Below the pieces are notes generated by a model, which did no database searches, had not been told where the DNA came from, and saw only the letters and a program-made list of their open reading frames with translations. Positions 1-8,044 of a DNA stretch of 64,000 bases are shown here, piece by piece. Made by a program: the position numbers and the translations under genes. How positions within the stretch are numbered: position 1 is the first letter of the stretch; each line of letters opens with the position of its first letter. Location of the stretch: positions 1 through 64,000 of the forward strand of contig JAFGPW010000005.1 of the NCBI GenBank assembly GCA_016935985.1, given 5' to 3'. The stretch is from Candidatus Woesearchaeota archaeon (GTDB lineage Archaea > Nanobdellota > Nanobdellia > Woesearchaeales > JAFGPW01).

Positions 1-709
1 GGTCGGGGAACCGCTCCTTCTGGATGCGGGTCATGTAGAGTATGTCGACCCCGCCGATCACCTCCCCTATCTCGAGGTGCTCGCTGAAGGGAATCCCTGC
101 CTCCTTAAGCTGGTCGAGGAGGTGGGCGGGCATGCGTAGCGCCTCCGGCGAGACGAAGTAGAGCGTGCAGCCGAACTTCGCGAGCGCCGAGGCGAGCGAG
201 TGGACCGTCCTGCCGTACTTGAGGTCGCCCACCATCGCGACATGGAGCCCTGATATCTTCCGCTGGGTCTTCTTGATGGTGTAGAGGTCGAGGAGCGTCT
301 GGGTCGGGTGCTGGTTCGCGCCGTCGCCGGCGTTGATGACCGGCACCCGTGCGGCGTCGGCCGCCGCCCTCGCCGCGCCGTCGTTCGGGTGGCGTATCAC
401 CATGACGTCGCAGTACTTCTCGACGATGATCGCGGTGTCGTGGATGGTCTCGCCCTTCGCCGCAGAGCTCACGTTCGGGTCGGCGAAGCCCACCACCCGC
501 GCGCCGAGGCGCTGCGCCGCGCTCTCGAACGAAAGGCGCGTCCTCGTCGAGGGCTCGAAGAAGAGCGACCCCATGACCTTGCCGGAGAGGAACTGCTTCG
601 TATGCGCGTTGCTCTCCATCCGCTTCGCCGTCTCGAGGATGTGCACGATCTCGTCCTTCGAGAGGTCGTTGATGGAGATGATGTCCTTTCCGGAAAATCC
701 GCGTGTCAT
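1..709 (-). CDS. pyrB: Aspartate carbamoyltransferase catalytic subunit, C-terminus cut off by window edge
   Basis: Condenses carbamoyl phosphate with aspartate, the committed step of pyrimidine synthesis, in the cytosol. The 236 residues present include the carbamoyl-phosphate signature [15 protein letters not shown] (coded near 530-575), then VIRHPNDG and [17 protein letters not shown], all typical of the catalytic chain. The ATG at 709 gives the usual short N-terminus ([12 protein letters not shown]). The frame runs off the left edge, so roughly the last 70 residues are missing. It lies 116 nt downstream of carB on the same strand, but a TATA box at 751-763 suggests its own promoter. No pyrI regulatory chain is visible. 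Confidence 0.96.
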   Translation of the reverse strand, partial: MTRGFSGKDIISINDLSKDEIVHILETAKRMESNAHTKQFLSGKVMGSLFFEPSTRTRLSFESAAQRLGARVVGFADPNVSSAAKGETIHDTAIIVEKYCDVMVIRHPNDGAARAAADAARVPVINAGDGANQHPTQTLLDLYTIKKTQRKISGLHVAMVGDLKYGRTVHSLASALAKFGCTLYFVSPEALRMPAHLLDQLKEAGIPFSEHLEIGEVIGGVDILYMTRIQKERFPD

Positions 710-750
710 GAGTGCCCCCCAGCACCTATCGCCATCTCCGCAGTGGGCTG

Positions 751-763
751 CCCTATATAAATC
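751..763 (-). promoter_or_regulatory. TATA box of pyrB
   Basis: On the minus strand this reads GATTTATATAGGG, centred about 48 nt upstream of the pyrB ATG, which predicts a leader of about 20 nt. It fits the archaeal TATA consensus seen repeatedly in this window. Confidence 0.6.
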
Positions 764-784
764 TTGCTGTGCGTAACCATCTTC

Positions 785-806
785 TAGTGGTTATTTTAGT
801 GGTTAT
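785..806. repeat. Tandem 10-nt direct repeat upstream of pyrB
   Basis: TAGTGGTTAT occurs at 785-794 and again at 797-806, separated by 2 nt. The pair sits 22-55 nt upstream of the pyrB TATA box and before the carB 3' end. The position would suit a regulator site, but no regulator is known. Confidence 0.5.
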
Positions 807-825
807 ACTACGGTCGGTGATGATA

Positions 826-3800
826 TCATCGGGAATATTCGTGCCAGGCGGTGATGCGCAGGTCTTCGACCCTTGTCTTCTCGATCGCGCCGATGAACAG
901 CTTCGCGAGTTCCATGTTGGTGAAGAGGGGGACCGAGAAGTCGATCGCCGCGCGCCTGAGGAGATAGCTGTCGTCGATGAAGGCTTTCTTGGTGACGTCG
1001 GGTATGTTGATCACGAGCCCGATCCTTCCCACGACCAGGTGGTCCATGACGGTCGGGCGCCGCCGCTCGTGGATCTTGCGCACGCGCCGCGCCGCGATGC
1101 CGTTCCTCGCGAGGAACGCCGCGGTGTGCTCGGTCGCGTATATCACATAGCCGAGCCGGTGGAGAGCGCGCATCTCGTCGAGCATGCGGTACCTGTTCTT
1201 CTCGCCGGAGACTGAGAGCAGAACGCTACGTTTGGTGATCCTGACGCCTGTCGCGATGACGGCCTTGAGGAACGCCTCCTCGAGCGTGTCGCCGAGGCAG
1301 CCCACCTCGCCGGTGGATGCCATCTCGACCCCCAGCACCGGGTCGGCGCCCTTGAGCCTCGAGAAGGAGAACTGGGGATACTTGACTCCCACGTAGCCGA
1401 GGTCGAGGCTGTTGTTCCTCGCCGCGGAGCGCCTGCCGAGCATGAGCCGCGTCGCGTGCGCGATGAAGTTCTCCTTGCACACCTTCGAGACGAAGGGGAA
1501 GCTCCTCGACGCGCGCAGGTTGCACTCGATCACCTTGATGTCGTTGTCCTTCGCGATGAACTGGATGTTGAACGGCCCTGATATCGAGAGCCGCGCGGCG
1601 ATCCGCTCGGTGATCCTCCTGATGCGCCGGATGGTCTCGAGGTAGGTCTTCTGCGGCGGGAGAACGAGCGTCGCGTCCCCCGAATGGACCCCCGCGTTCT
1701 CGACGTGCTCGGAGACGGCCCAGAGCGAGAGCCGCCCCTTGTCCGCGACCGCGTCGATCTCGATCTCACGCGCGCCGGTGATGAACTTGGTAATGACCAC
1801 CGGATGCTCGGGCGAGACCTCTGTCGCCGCTGAGAGGAAGGCGCGCAGGTCGTCCCTCGTGAAGGCGACGTTCATCGCCGCGCCGGAGAGGATGTAGGAC
1901 GGACGGACGAGCACCGGGTAGCCGACGCTCGCCGCGAAGCGTGCCGCCTCGTCGAAGCCGGTGAGCTCCTTCCACGCCGGCTGGTCGATGCCGAGCTCGT
2001 CGAGGGCCTGGGAGAAGGCGTGCCGGTTCTCGGCGGTGTCGATGTCCGTCGGTGAGGTGCCGATGACCTTGAGTCCCTTCGCATGGCAGCGCATCGCGAG
2101 GTTGTTCGGTATCTGGCCGCCGACAGAGAGGATGATCCCCTCGGGCCGCTCCTTCTCGTAGATGTCCTGCACCGACTCGAACGAGAGTTCGTCGAAGTAG
2201 AGCCGGTCGCAGACGTCGTAGTCGGTGGAGACCGTCTCCGGGTTGTAGTTGATCATGATGGTCTCGTGGCCGATCTCGGAAAGCGTCTGCGCCGCCGAGA
2301 CCGCGCACCAGTCGAACTCGACCGACGAGCCGATCCGGTAGGCGCCCGATCCGAGCACGATGATCGGCGCTTTCCGCTTCCCGCTCCGCTTCCCTCCTGC
2401 CGCACCGAACGCGACGTCGTCCTCGGTCGCGTTGTAGGTCAGGTAGAGGTAGTTCGTCCGCGCCGGATACTCGGCGGCGAGCGTGTCGATCTGCTTGACG
2501 AACGGCATGATGCCGCAGCGTTTCCGCTCCTCGCGCACCGCGTCCTCAGTCGTGCCGAGCACCGTCGCAATCTGCGCGTCGGAGAAGCCGAGTCTCTTGC
2601 CCTCGAGCAGCGTCTCGGGGGGGATCGCCGCGCCCTCCCCGAGCCCTGAGAGCCTGCGCTCGTAGGAGACGATGCGCCTGATGGAATGTAGGAACCAGCG
2701 GTCGATCCGGGAGAGATGGTGAATCTCCTCGACGTCGATCCCAGCGCGCATCGCGACCGGTATCGCGAAGAGCCGTCGGTCGGTGGGCTTCCGGAGCTCG
2801 GCGCGCACGTCGGGGAAGGAGATCCGGTTGCCGACGACGCCGTGCATCCCGACCTGGAGCATGCGGACCGCCTTTTGGAGCGCCTCCTCGAACGTGCGGC
2901 CGATCGCCATCACCTCACCCACCGACTTCATCTCGCTCCCGATGAGCTTGGAGACGTTCCTGAACTTCTGGAGGTCCCAGCGCGGGACCTTCACGACGAC
3001 GTAGTCGAGCGCCGGCTCGAAGCAGGCGCTCGTCCGCTGGGTGATCGAGTTCGCGAGCTCCGGGAGCGTATGTCCGAGCGCGAGCTTCGTCGCGACGTAC
3101 GCGAGCGGATAGCCGGTCGCCTTGCTCGCGAGAGCCGAACTCCGTGAGAGCCGGGCGTTCACCTCGATCACGCGGTAGTCGTCGGAGTGCGGGTCAAGGG
3201 CGTACTGGATATTGCACTCGCCGACGATACCAAAGTGCCGGATCACCTCCAGAGCGACCGCCCGGAGGCGATGGTATTCATGGTCGTCGAGCGTCTGGGA
3301 GGGCGCTACGACGATGCTCTCGCCGGTGTGGATGCCGAGCGGGTCGAAGTTCTCCATGTTGCAGACCGTGATGCAGTTGTCGGCGGAATCCCGCACGACC
3401 TCGTACTCGACCTCCTTCCAGCCGGCGAGGTACTCTTCCACGAGGACCTGGGGGGCGTGGGTGAGCGCCCGCCGCACGATGCCGTCGAGCTCACGCTCGG
3501 TCCTCGCGATCCCACTCCCCGAGCCGCCGAGCGCGTAGGCGACGCGAAGCATGACGGGGTAACCCACCCTCTTCGCCGCCGCGCGCGCCTCGTCGAGCGA
3601 GCCGGCGGGGAAGCTCCGCGGGGTCTTCACGCCGATCTCGTCGAGCCGGGCGACGAACCTGCCGCGGTCCTCGGTGTCGATGATGGAATCGACCGGCGTG
3701 CCGAGAACCCCGATCGTGTGCTTCGCGAAGACGCCCGTTGTATGGAGTTCGACCCCGCAGTTGAGCGCGGTCTGCCCGCCGAAGGAGAGCATGATGGCAT

Positions 3801-4044
3801 CCGGCCTCTCTTTCTCGATCACCCGCTCGACGAAGTGCGGGTCGACGGGCAGGAAGTAGACGGCATCCGCCATCCCCTCGCTCGTCTGGATGGTCGCGAT
3901 GTTCGGGTTGATGAGGACGGTCGCAATCCCTTCGTCCTTGAGCGCCTTGAGCGCCTGGCTCCCCGAGTAGTCGAACTCTCCCGCCTGCCCGATCTTCAGG
4001 GCGCCGCTCCCCAGCAGGAGCACCTTTTTCGGTCGTTTTATCAT
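826..4044 (-). CDS. carB: Carbamoyl-phosphate synthase large subunit
   Basis: Makes carbamoyl phosphate from bicarbonate, ATP and ammonia delivered by CarA, for pyrimidine and arginine synthesis. The 1072-aa length matches the family. Two homologous ATP-grasp halves begin with LLLGSGALKIGQAGEFDYSG (N-terminus) and VLGSGAYRIGSSVEFDWC (middle). An MGS-like regulatory domain ends the chain (around GLVINIPDVTKKAF). The ATG at 4044 (MIKRPKK) is chosen because the open frame upstream of it is antisense-free spill into carA with no family similarity. It starts 23 nt after the carA stop, so the two are an operon. A 12-nt palindrome (GATGATATCATC, 819-830) overlaps its stop codon. Confidence 0.98.
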   Translation of the reverse strand: MIKRPKKVLLLGSGALKIGQAGEFDYSGSQALKALKDEGIATVLINPNIATIQTSEGMADAVYFLPVDPHFVERVIEKERPDAIMLSFGGQTALNCGVELHTTGVFAKHTIGVLGTPVDSIIDTEDRGRFVARLDEIGVKTPRSFPAGSLDEARAAAKRVGYPVMLRVAYALGGSGSGIARTERELDGIVRRALTHAPQVLVEEYLAGWKEVEYEVVRDSADNCITVCNMENFDPLGIHTGESIVVAPSQTLDDHEYHRLRAVALEVIRHFGIVGECNIQYALDPHSDDYRVIEVNARLSRSSALASKATGYPLAYVATKLALGHTLPELANSITQRTSACFEPALDYVVVKVPRWDLQKFRNVSKLIGSEMKSVGEVMAIGRTFEEALQKAVRMLQVGMHGVVGNRISFPDVRAELRKPTDRRLFAIPVAMRAGIDVEEIHHLSRIDRWFLHSIRRIVSYERRLSGLGEGAAIPPETLLEGKRLGFSDAQIATVLGTTEDAVREERKRCGIMPFVKQIDTLAAEYPARTNYLYLTYNATEDDVAFGAAGGKRSGKRKAPIIVLGSGAYRIGSSVEFDWCAVSAAQTLSEIGHETIMINYNPETVSTDYDVCDRLYFDELSFESVQDIYEKERPEGIILSVGGQIPNNLAMRCHAKGLKVIGTSPTDIDTAENRHAFSQALDELGIDQPAWKELTGFDEAARFAASVGYPVLVRPSYILSGAAMNVAFTRDDLRAFLSAATEVSPEHPVVITKFITGAREIEIDAVADKGRLSLWAVSEHVENAGVHSGDATLVLPPQKTYLETIRRIRRITERIAARLSISGPFNIQFIAKDNDIKVIECNLRASRSFPFVSKVCKENFIAHATRLMLGRRSAARNNSLDLGYVGVKYPQFSFSRLKGADPVLGVEMASTGEVGCLGDTLEEAFLKAVIATGVRITKRSVLLSVSGEKNRYRMLDEMRALHRLGYVIYATEHTAAFLARNGIAARRVRKIHERRRPTVMDHLVVGRIGLVINIPDVTKKAFIDDSYLLRRAAIDFSVPLFTNMELAKLFIGAIEKTRVEDLRITAWHEYSR

Positions 4045-4067
4045 CGTCGTGCCATGGAGGGGATCAT

Positions 4068-5138
4068 TCAGGATTGTCGATCGCGGAGGAGCGAGACGAA
4101 CCGATCGAAGAGGTAGTCGGTGTCGGTGGGACCCGGCATCGCCTCGGGATGGAACTGGACCGCGCAGTGCGGGCGGTCGGCGCATCGGATGCCCTCGATG
4201 GTGCCGTCGTTCGCGTTCTCGAACCAGGGATGCCAGCCCTTCCTGAGGGCCTTCCCGTCGACGGCGTAGCCGTGGTTCTGGCTCGTGATCACGCATCGCT
4301 TGGTGCCGGTCTCGAGGCAGGGCTGGTTCTGGCTGCGGTGGCCGAACGGCAGCTTGTAGGTGTCTGCCCCTGACGCGAGCGCCATCAGCTGGATGCCGAG
4401 GCAGATGCCGAAGACGGGGAGGTCCTCCTTGAGGAATCCCCTGAGCTGCCGGACGGCAGGAGCGCACATCTTGGGGTCGCCGGGCCCGTTCGAGATGAAG
4501 AGCCCATCGAAGTCGATCGCCGAGAGGTCGAAGTCGTAGGGCACGCGGACGACCCGCACGCCGCGCTTCAGGAAGGAGCGGATGATGTTATGCTTGCAGC
4601 CGCAGTCGATCAGCGCGACCGTAGGTCCGCCGCTGCCGTAGGTGCGCGGGGCGGGGACGGTCACCTGGGAGACGAGGTTGGTCAGGTTCGGGTCGATGAA
4701 CGGAGGCTCCTCATCATACATGATCCTGCCGAGCATCGTGCCCTCGTCCCTGAGGCGCTTGGTGAGGGCGCGCGTGTCGATGCCGCAGATGCCGGGAACC
4801 CTGTGCTCGGCGAGCCAGAATCCGAGTGATTTCGCCGCCGCGTGATGGCTGTAGCCGGCCGAGTAGTCGGAGACGACGAGCCCTGCGACGTGGATCCTGT
4901 CCGACTCGAAGGGCATCGCGAGCGGGTCCTTCGGGTCAGGCCGGGGTACGCCGTAGTTGCCGATGAGAGGATAGGTACAGACCAGGATCTGCTGGTGGTA
5001 GGAGGGGTCGGTGAGCGCCTGGGGATAGCCCACCATACCGGTGTTGAAGACGACCTCGCCTGCCGCCGACCGTTTCGCGCCGAAGGAATAGCCGGGGTAG
5101 CTGGTGCCGTCCTCAAGTTCGAGAAGGATGCGCTTCAT
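4068..5138 (-). CDS. carA: Carbamoyl-phosphate synthase small (glutaminase) subunit
   Basis: Hydrolyses glutamine and channels ammonia to CarB. The 356 residues hold the N-terminal CPSase small-chain domain (LLELEDGTSYPGYSFGA, FNTGMVGYPQALTDPSY) and a C-terminal class I glutamine amidotransferase domain. The nucleophile Cys lies in FGICLGIQ (about residue 245) and the His/Glu pair in AVQFHPEAMPGPTD. The ATG at 5138 is preferred over an in-frame GTG at 5153 because it gives the normal N-terminus MKRILLELEDG. It is the first gene of carA-carB, with a minus-strand TATA box at 5166-5174 that implies an almost leaderless transcript. Confidence 0.97.
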   Translation of the reverse strand: MKRILLELEDGTSYPGYSFGAKRSAAGEVVFNTGMVGYPQALTDPSYHQQILVCTYPLIGNYGVPRPDPKDPLAMPFESDRIHVAGLVVSDYSAGYSHHAAAKSLGFWLAEHRVPGICGIDTRALTKRLRDEGTMLGRIMYDEEPPFIDPNLTNLVSQVTVPAPRTYGSGGPTVALIDCGCKHNIIRSFLKRGVRVVRVPYDFDLSAIDFDGLFISNGPGDPKMCAPAVRQLRGFLKEDLPVFGICLGIQLMALASGADTYKLPFGHRSQNQPCLETGTKRCVITSQNHGYAVDGKALRKGWHPWFENANDGTIEGIRCADRPHCAVQFHPEAMPGPTDTDYLFDRFVSLLRDRQS

Positions 5139-5165
5139 CAAAAAAAAGGTCACGCCACCGCCGAC

Positions 5166-5174
5166 GTAATAAAG
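5166..5174 (-). promoter_or_regulatory. TATA-like box of carA
   Basis: Minus-strand CTTTATTAC lies about 30 nt upstream of the carA ATG, so the mRNA would start at or near the start codon. It is divergent from the promoter of the gene at 5282. Confidence 0.45.
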
Positions 5175-5244
5175 ATTATGGTTCTCGGACCGGTGGTTTG
5201 CATCGTAGAGGTTTGAGTGTTATCATTGCCGAATTATAATAAAT

Positions 5245-5255
5245 GTTTTAATACT
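5245..5255 (+). promoter_or_regulatory. TATA-like box of the coiled-coil trio
   Basis: GTTTTAATACT about 32 nt upstream of the ATG at 5282. It would drive the three closely packed small genes at 5282-6703. Confidence 0.4.
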
Positions 5256-5281
5256 CTTCTCGGTACGGTGAGCCTGAGGGG

Positions 5282-6052
5282 ATGGAGCATATGGGAGTAT
5301 TTGGCTTTCTGAAGAAAAAGGAGAAGCGTTCCGGACCGGACGATGGCATGCTGCCCAGCCTTGGCCTGGGCGGGCTCCCGCCGCCCCCGCCCGACATCCC
5401 AATCGGCTCAGGCATTCCGCCGCTCCCACCTGCGTCTCTCGAGGAGCCTCCTGCGCCACCGACACTCCCTGACCAGGATATCCCCTCGCTAGGCCCGCTC
5501 CCCCGCATGCCGGCAGGGCAAGGGCTGCCGGGCGCCCATCCCGCCGATCCTTTGGGGGAAGCGGAAGAGTATAGGGGAAACGGCCCGAGCGCCTCCGCGC
5601 TGCCGCTGTCCGGAACCGGACCTGTCGGAGGGAAGCGGAAGCAACCGCCTGCCCCAGGGCCGCTACCGAAGCCCCAGTTCTCCTTCGAGGATATCGCGCC
5701 CCTTGAGGAGTTCAGAAAGGACGAAAGCCCCCCACTCCGAGAGCCGATCGAGAAGGCGAGATTCACCTCCCCCACACCGCCGCCAAGGCCTGAGGAGGAG
5801 CGCCCGAATATCCCACGGAGCGACTTCTTCAACCTGCACCGACCGCTGTTCGTGCGGGTGTCGGAGTACAAGGCGCTGCTCATCTACATGACGCAGATGA
5901 AGGACAAGACAAAAGACCTCTCTGACATCATCTTCAGGCTCGACGCTATCAAGAAGGATAAGGACAAGGGGTTCGAGGCATGGCACGACGCGCTCGAGGA
6001 GGTCCAGAGAAAGCTCGTGTACATCGACCAGTCGCTCTTCAGGGAACGGTAA
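5282..6052 (+). CDS. Proline-rich protein with C-terminal YK-type coiled-coil domain, unknown function
   Basis: Function not known. About the first 175 of 256 residues are Pro/Gly-rich low-complexity sequence (LPPPPPDIP, LPPASLEEPPAPPTLP) likely to be disordered. The last 80 form a helical domain: LFVRVSEYKALLIYMTQM, then charged helices ending YIDQSLFRER. This domain is clearly homologous to the whole 78-aa protein encoded next (YVRIDEYKEIL to YIDKSLFEPQA). There is no signal peptide or membrane segment. The start could be ATG 5282 or ATG 5291 (MGVFGFLKKKEK); the latter has GGAG just upstream. It is the first gene of a three-gene run with 16-23 nt gaps. Proteins with this short domain are, as I recall, common in DPANN genomes and uncharacterised. 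Confidence 0.8.
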   Translation: MEHMGVFGFLKKKEKRSGPDDGMLPSLGLGGLPPPPPDIPIGSGIPPLPPASLEEPPAPPTLPDQDIPSLGPLPRMPAGQGLPGAHPADPLGEAEEYRGNGPSASALPLSGTGPVGGKRKQPPAPGPLPKPQFSFEDIAPLEEFRKDESPPLREPIEKARFTSPTPPPRPEEERPNIPRSDFFNLHRPLFVRVSEYKALLIYMTQMKDKTKDLSDIIFRLDAIKKDKDKGFEAWHDALEEVQRKLVYIDQSLFRER

Positions 6053-6075
6053 TGGTAGAACGCACAAGGTGAACC

Positions 6076-6312
6076 ATGATGGCATACGGCGATGACGGCC
6101 CGATCTACGTCAGGATAGACGAGTACAAGGAGATACTCGATATCATATCGCTGCTCAAGAGCAAGCTCGGCCAGGCGAAGGAGGTGCTGGGGAAGATCCA
6201 GGAGGTCAAGAACCAGGAAGACACCGAGCTCGAGCTCTGGGGCAACGCGATCGACGAGATCGAGCGCAAGATCGGCTATATCGACAAGTCGCTCTTCGAG
6301 CCGCAAGCGTGA
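6076..6312 (+). CDS. Small coiled-coil protein, single YK-type domain
   Basis: A 78-aa soluble helical protein of unknown function. Its pattern is YVRIDEYKEILDIISLLKS, then a Lys/Glu-rich helix, ELELWGNAIDEIERK, and YIDKSLFEPQA. It aligns end to end with the C-terminal 80 residues of the protein upstream, so the pair arose by duplication or domain fusion and may form homo- or heteromeric helical bundles. ATG 6076 is followed directly by a second ATG at 6079. The gap to the next gene is 16 nt, so co-expression is likely. Confidence 0.8.
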   Translation: MMAYGDDGPIYVRIDEYKEILDIISLLKSKLGQAKEVLGKIQEVKNQEDTELELWGNAIDEIERKIGYIDKSLFEPQA

Positions 6313-6328
6313 GGGGCAAGGGGCACAG

Positions 6329-6703
6329 ATGGCAGACGACAAGGAGCTTTTCTACGTCGGCGTCAGGGAGGCGTCCGAGGTACGCCGCGCGGTCCTCGAG
6401 GCGTCGAAGCGGACGATCAAGTCCCTGCAGATGCACGAGCGCTTCAAGGACACGCGCCAGGAGAAGGCGCTCCAGACCGCGAAGCTGCGCTCCATCCTGC
6501 TCGAGCTCGACGAGCTCATCACGCGGCTCGACGAGGAGCTTCCCAAGACAAAGCTCAAGGAGCGGGTGAGGACGGCGAAGGGACCGGCGCCCCTGCGGCC
6601 GCTCGAGACCATGCGCCGCGACGCGGGCGGCACGACCGAGCTCGAGAGGCTCGAGCTCTCCCTCAACGCTATCGAGGACAAGCTCAAGAAGATTTCTGGA
6701 TGA
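6329..6703 (+). CDS. Small coiled-coil protein, unknown function
   Basis: A 124-aa charged helical protein and the third gene of the coiled-coil trio. It starts LFYVGVREASEVRRAVLEAS, which echoes the VRxxEYK start of its neighbours only loosely. A long amphipathic region follows (SILLELDELITRLDEELPK), then a short linker and a final helix LELSLNAIEDKLKKISG. There are no membrane segments or cysteines. Short gaps (16 nt upstream) imply one transcript and perhaps one complex. No function can be assigned. Confidence 0.8.
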   Translation: MADDKELFYVGVREASEVRRAVLEASKRTIKSLQMHERFKDTRQEKALQTAKLRSILLELDELITRLDEELPKTKLKERVRTAKGPAPLRPLETMRRDAGGTTELERLELSLNAIEDKLKKISG

Positions 6704-6718
6704 CCCTCAGGGGCATGA

Positions 6719-7705
6719 CTACAATTTCCCGTCCCCGTTCTCCAGCCAGCCCATGCCGCAGAAGAGGACGAGCATGAGCGCGATGATGACGACGATGACG
6801 GCAGCGACGCCGAGGTAGGCGAAGGGGTACTCGGCGAGGGGCAGCCGCAGGTTCATTCCGTAGAAGCTCGTGATGATGGTGGCAGGGGTCATGACCGCCA
6901 TGATGATGGTGAGGACCCGCATGGTCTGGTTGAGCCGGTTCGAGGTGATCGTCAGGTAGCTGTTCCTGATGCCGTTGATGCGCTCGAGGCTCGTCTTCAG
7001 CCCGTCGTTCACCCTGAGGATGTGGTCATAGACGTCACGGAAGTAAGGGATCAGGCTGTTCTGGATGAAGTTGTCGGTCGGCTTCGTCAGCCGGAGGCAG
7101 ACGTTAGTGATCGCCTCCACCTTCTGCTTGAGCTCCAGGAATATGGCTTCCTCACGGTAGACCTGACGCAGCGTCGCCCTGCTCTGCTTCGCGATCAGCC
7201 GCTCGTCGAGGGCGACGAGCGTCTCGCCGAGCTGGTCCTTGAGGTCGAGGTACCGGTCGACCTCCTTGTCCAGGATGTGGTGGAGGATATGGTCCTCTCC
7301 CCGCCGCAGGAGCGAGGCGACCTTCTTCTGGTTCGCGGCAAGGCCATCGAGCGCGGCGTTCCTCGCCTGGTGGTGGATGGTGAGCAGGAACCCGTCCCCG
7401 TCGACGAGGAAGAGAGTATAGAAACTGACGGTCGCCTGCTGTATCTCCCGCACACCCTTGAACACGATGAAGGTGTTGCTCTCGAACTCTTCATACTTGA
7501 CCCGTGTCGTCGGCGTGGCGATGTCCTCGGCCGTCGTCGGATGGAGCAGGAAGCGCTCGGAGAGGAGCGCGACCTCCGTCGGCGTCGGACGCTGGACAAC
7601 GACCCACGCACGCGCCTTCTGCCGTTTCAGCATCCTCACCGAAGGCAGCCGCGATGCGGTGACCTCCTCGAGCCTGTGGTTGCGGTAGATAAATCCGTTG
7701 ATCAT
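6719..7705 (-). CDS. corA: CorA-family divalent metal ion transporter
   Basis: A 328-aa channel for Mg2+ or similar ions. The N-terminal two thirds is the cytoplasmic funnel domain with long helices. Near the C-terminus come the first membrane helix ending in the signature YGMN (TIITSFYGMNLRLPL) and the second helix (YLGVAAVIVVIIALMLVLF). The tail WLENGDGKL is short. The start at ATG 7705 lies about 30 nt downstream of a minus-strand TATA-like CCTTAAATAG (7734-7743), so the mRNA may be leaderless. It converges with the coiled-coil trio across a 15-nt gap. Confidence 0.95.
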   Translation of the reverse strand: MINGFIYRNHRLEEVTASRLPSVRMLKRQKARAWVVVQRPTPTEVALLSERFLLHPTTAEDIATPTTRVKYEEFESNTFIVFKGVREIQQATVSFYTLFLVDGDGFLLTIHHQARNAALDGLAANQKKVASLLRRGEDHILHHILDKEVDRYLDLKDQLGETLVALDERLIAKQSRATLRQVYREEAIFLELKQKVEAITNVCLRLTKPTDNFIQNSLIPYFRDVYDHILRVNDGLKTSLERINGIRNSYLTITSNRLNQTMRVLTIIMAVMTPATIITSFYGMNLRLPLAEYPFAYLGVAAVIVVIIALMLVLFCGMGWLENGDGKL

Positions 7706-7792
7706 GGTCCGGGCCGTCGGGAAGGCCGACAGGCTATTTAAGGTTTCTGTGCCCGGTTCACACCCTGCGCGGCAACGGCACGCAGTAACCTT

Positions 7793-7800
7793 TTTATATG
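7793..7800 (+). promoter_or_regulatory. TATA box of tRNA-Leu
   Basis: TTTATATG within CCTTTTTATATGG, about 29 nt before the first tRNA nucleotide. This is the normal spacing for an archaeal tRNA promoter. Confidence 0.65.
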
Positions 7801-7825
7801 GGAGGGCACTCTTCCCTATCCTCGG

Positions 7826-7962
7826 GCGGGGGTGCCGGAGCGGTCAAACGGGACAGGCGCAAGACGGTTGAGCGAGGATCCGCAGCGGATACTGCGGAGA
7901 TGACTGGCTGTGCGACACCTGTTGGCAGAGCGCCTACGCGGGTTCGAACCCCGTCCCCCGCA
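7826..7962 (+). tRNA. tRNA-Leu(CAA) with a 53-nt intron
   Basis: A class II tRNA. The acceptor GCGGGGG/CCCCCGC has discriminator A. The D arm CCG/CGG carries A14 and GG18-19. The anticodon stem ACAGG (7853-7857) pairs with CCTGT (7918-7922), a long variable arm follows (7923-7937), and the T arm holds GTTCGAAC. The spliced anticodon loop is C-G-CAA-G-A. Intron 7864-7916 lies at the canonical 37/38 site: CGCA (32-35) pairs with TGCG (7911-7914) to make the 4-bp centre of a bulge-helix-bulge with 3-nt bulges AGA and ACA. Position 33 is G instead of the nearly universal U. CCA is not encoded. Long arm, discriminator A and anticodon fit leucine. Confidence 0.88.
7864..7916 (+). other. Archaeal tRNA intron in tRNA-Leu
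   Basis: 53 nt between positions 37 and 38, bounded by a bulge-helix-bulge motif for the splicing endonuclease. It contains an internal hairpin CCGCAG/CTGCGG. Removal restores a 7-nt anticodon loop. Confidence 0.85.
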
Positions 7963-8044
7963 GCGAAGCGAGGAGGGCGGCTCAGGAAGCCAGGCTTTCT
8001 GCATGCCGTCCTCCCCAGCCGCATCATACCGGAGTTAGCGGAGA

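Noticed and set aside
3187..4116. A 309-codon plus-strand open frame opposite carB
   Set aside because: Low-complexity Arg/Asp/Glu-rich product; carB is certain.
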